From Caldifarciminota bacterium (GTDB taxonomy: Bacteria; Hydrothermota; UBA3073; JACQXS01; JAGMCI01), in NCBI GenBank assembly GCA_023129325.1, contig JAGMCI010000011.1, forward strand, positions 62,001 through 126,000: a stretch of DNA of 64,000 nt, read 5' to 3'. Position 1 is the stretch's first letter, and each line of letters opens with the position of its first letter. Below the pieces are notes generated by a model. It searched no databases and had not been told where the DNA came from. It saw only the letters and a program-made list of their open reading frames with translations. A program made the position numbers and the translations under genes. Below are positions 63,420-64,000 of the stretch, in pieces.

Positions 63420-64000
63420 ATGATAATAATCAATGCACATATTTTTCACGCTGGAGACGGCTCCACCTTTGGCAAAAATGACAAAAGGGATGCTTTGTTT
63501 ATAGAGAATGGAAAGATTAAGAAGATTGGATATGCTCACGAATTTAGAGGAGATAAATTCTTGGACCTAAATGGGAACTTCCTTTTGCCAGGGTTTATTG
63601 ATTGTCATGTTCACTTTCTTGAAACAGGTCTTGGAACCCAAGAAATGAACCTCTCCAATGCTTTGTCAATATCTGATATACTTTCTATTATCTTTGAAAA
63701 AGGAGTCAATCCGCCTGAGGCGGAAAGGGGTCAAGGAGTCATAATAGCGACCAATTTTGCCCCATATAAACTTAAAGAAAAAAGGTATCCTGAAAAAGAG
63801 GAACTTAATAAGCTAAGTTTGAAAATTCCAATATGTGTTATAAGGGAAGATTTTCACTCAGGTGTCTTTAATACAGGAGCTCTGAAATTATTAAGAATTA
63901 AATCTAAAACAGGCATACTAAGAGGAAAGGATTTTGAAAAAGCACAAAAAAGGATGAAAAAACTAATTCCAAAGGAGGAAATGATTTCCACATATATCAA
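63420..64000 (+). CDS. Amidohydrolase-family protein (3' end outside window)
   Basis: The first 193 residues of a metal-dependent amidohydrolase of the YtcJ-like group: MIIINAHIFHAGDGS, then ALFIENGKIKKIG (the beta-sandwich), LPGFIDCHVHFLETG with the HxH metal ligands at about residues 63-65. The frame runs off the window. A short CCGCCTGAGGCGG palindrome (63709-63725) encodes NPPEAE in frame. The promoter leaves about seven bases before the ATG. Confidence 0.83.
   Translation, partial: MIIINAHIFHAGDGSTFGKNDKRDALFIENGKIKKIGYAHEFRGDKFLDLNGNFLLPGFIDCHVHFLETGLGTQEMNLSNALSISDILSIIFEKGVNPPEAERGQGVIIATNFAPYKLKEKRYPEKEELNKLSLKIPICVIREDFHSGVFNTGALKLLRIKSKTGILRGKDFEKAQKRMKKLIPKEEMISTYI
63709..63725. 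repeat. Short CCGCCTGAGGCGG palindrome in the amidohydrolase gene
   Basis: It encodes NPPEAE. The same core is found at 10158-10180 and 36814-36828. Confidence 0.55.

Noticed and set aside
1-64000. rRNA and tRNA genes
   Set aside because: No conserved rRNA blocks or cloverleaf with a TTCRANTC arm were noticed. Short matches in repeat-rich gaps did not fold as tRNA. A tRNAscan-SE run would settle it.

Overview
The window is AT-rich, gene-dense bacterial DNA. The organism looks like an anaerobic diderm. It has an Omp85/BamA-type barrel, an LptE-like lipoprotein, several lipobox lipoproteins, many radical-SAM and 4Fe-4S proteins, the MEP-pathway enzyme IspG, and two very large secreted peptidases that end in FlgD-Ig/Por-type sorting tails. 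My inference is an uncultured lineage near candidate division WOR-3 or the wider Fibrobacteres-Chlorobi-Bacteroidetes area. No rRNA or tRNA gene is present to test this.

Layout. 1-3880 (+): end of an unknown protein, a TPR lipoprotein, an HNH nuclease and an Omp85 protein. 3938-20512 (-): about 17 kb of tightly packed, often overlapping genes for metal and sulfur cofactor work. These include an Mrp-type ATPase, two radical-SAM proteins, two MinD-like ATPases with inserted ferredoxin domains, three NifX-type proteins, the nickel-pincer genes larE, larB and larC, two ferredoxins, two FmdB zinc ribbons and DUF5320-type Gly-rich proteins. A sigma-54 activator with two cysteine-bearing PAS domains lies just upstream, and a consensus -24/-12 promoter (20701-20716) sits between it and the cluster. 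22656-30847 (-): a papain-like secreted protease, a carboxypeptidase-regulatory-repeat lipoprotein and a Trk/Ktr potassium system. 31044-45760: housekeeping genes (rpsT, purM, UbiA-type prenyltransferase, folC, pdxJ, thiE, purE, murA) plus a gingipain-like peptidase. 45761-52780 (+): small accessory genes, each followed by a similar TAACA-type sequence resembling the 5' half of integron attC sites, with ispG and panD in between. 52980-64000: glmU, rsfS, rpiB, accD, a tRNA nucleotidyltransferase, lptE, a beta-propeller protein, a second TPR lipoprotein and the start of an amidohydrolase.

The most unusual feature is a set of short palindromic repeat families scattered through the window and very often inserted in frame inside conserved protein genes. 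One family encodes GAY(C/S)NTPL in IspG, GlmU and ThiE. Another encodes V(H/R)HDLHHGV in FolC and a ferredoxin, but is read in other frames or orientations in three further genes. A third, GC-rich family is inserted four times in the Omp85 gene alone. Some copies are nested in others. Some supply start codons, stop codons or signal-peptide sequence. This resembles the Rickettsia palindromic elements in principle, but here several unrelated families coexist.

A further repeat resembling AATCTGTGGTTATTTTTCTTGAC repeatedly ends in the -35 box of promoters whose -10 box lies 6-10 bases before the ATG, so several genes look leaderless. Truncated genes (a flavoprotein N-terminus, two methyltransferase fragments) show ongoing gene decay.
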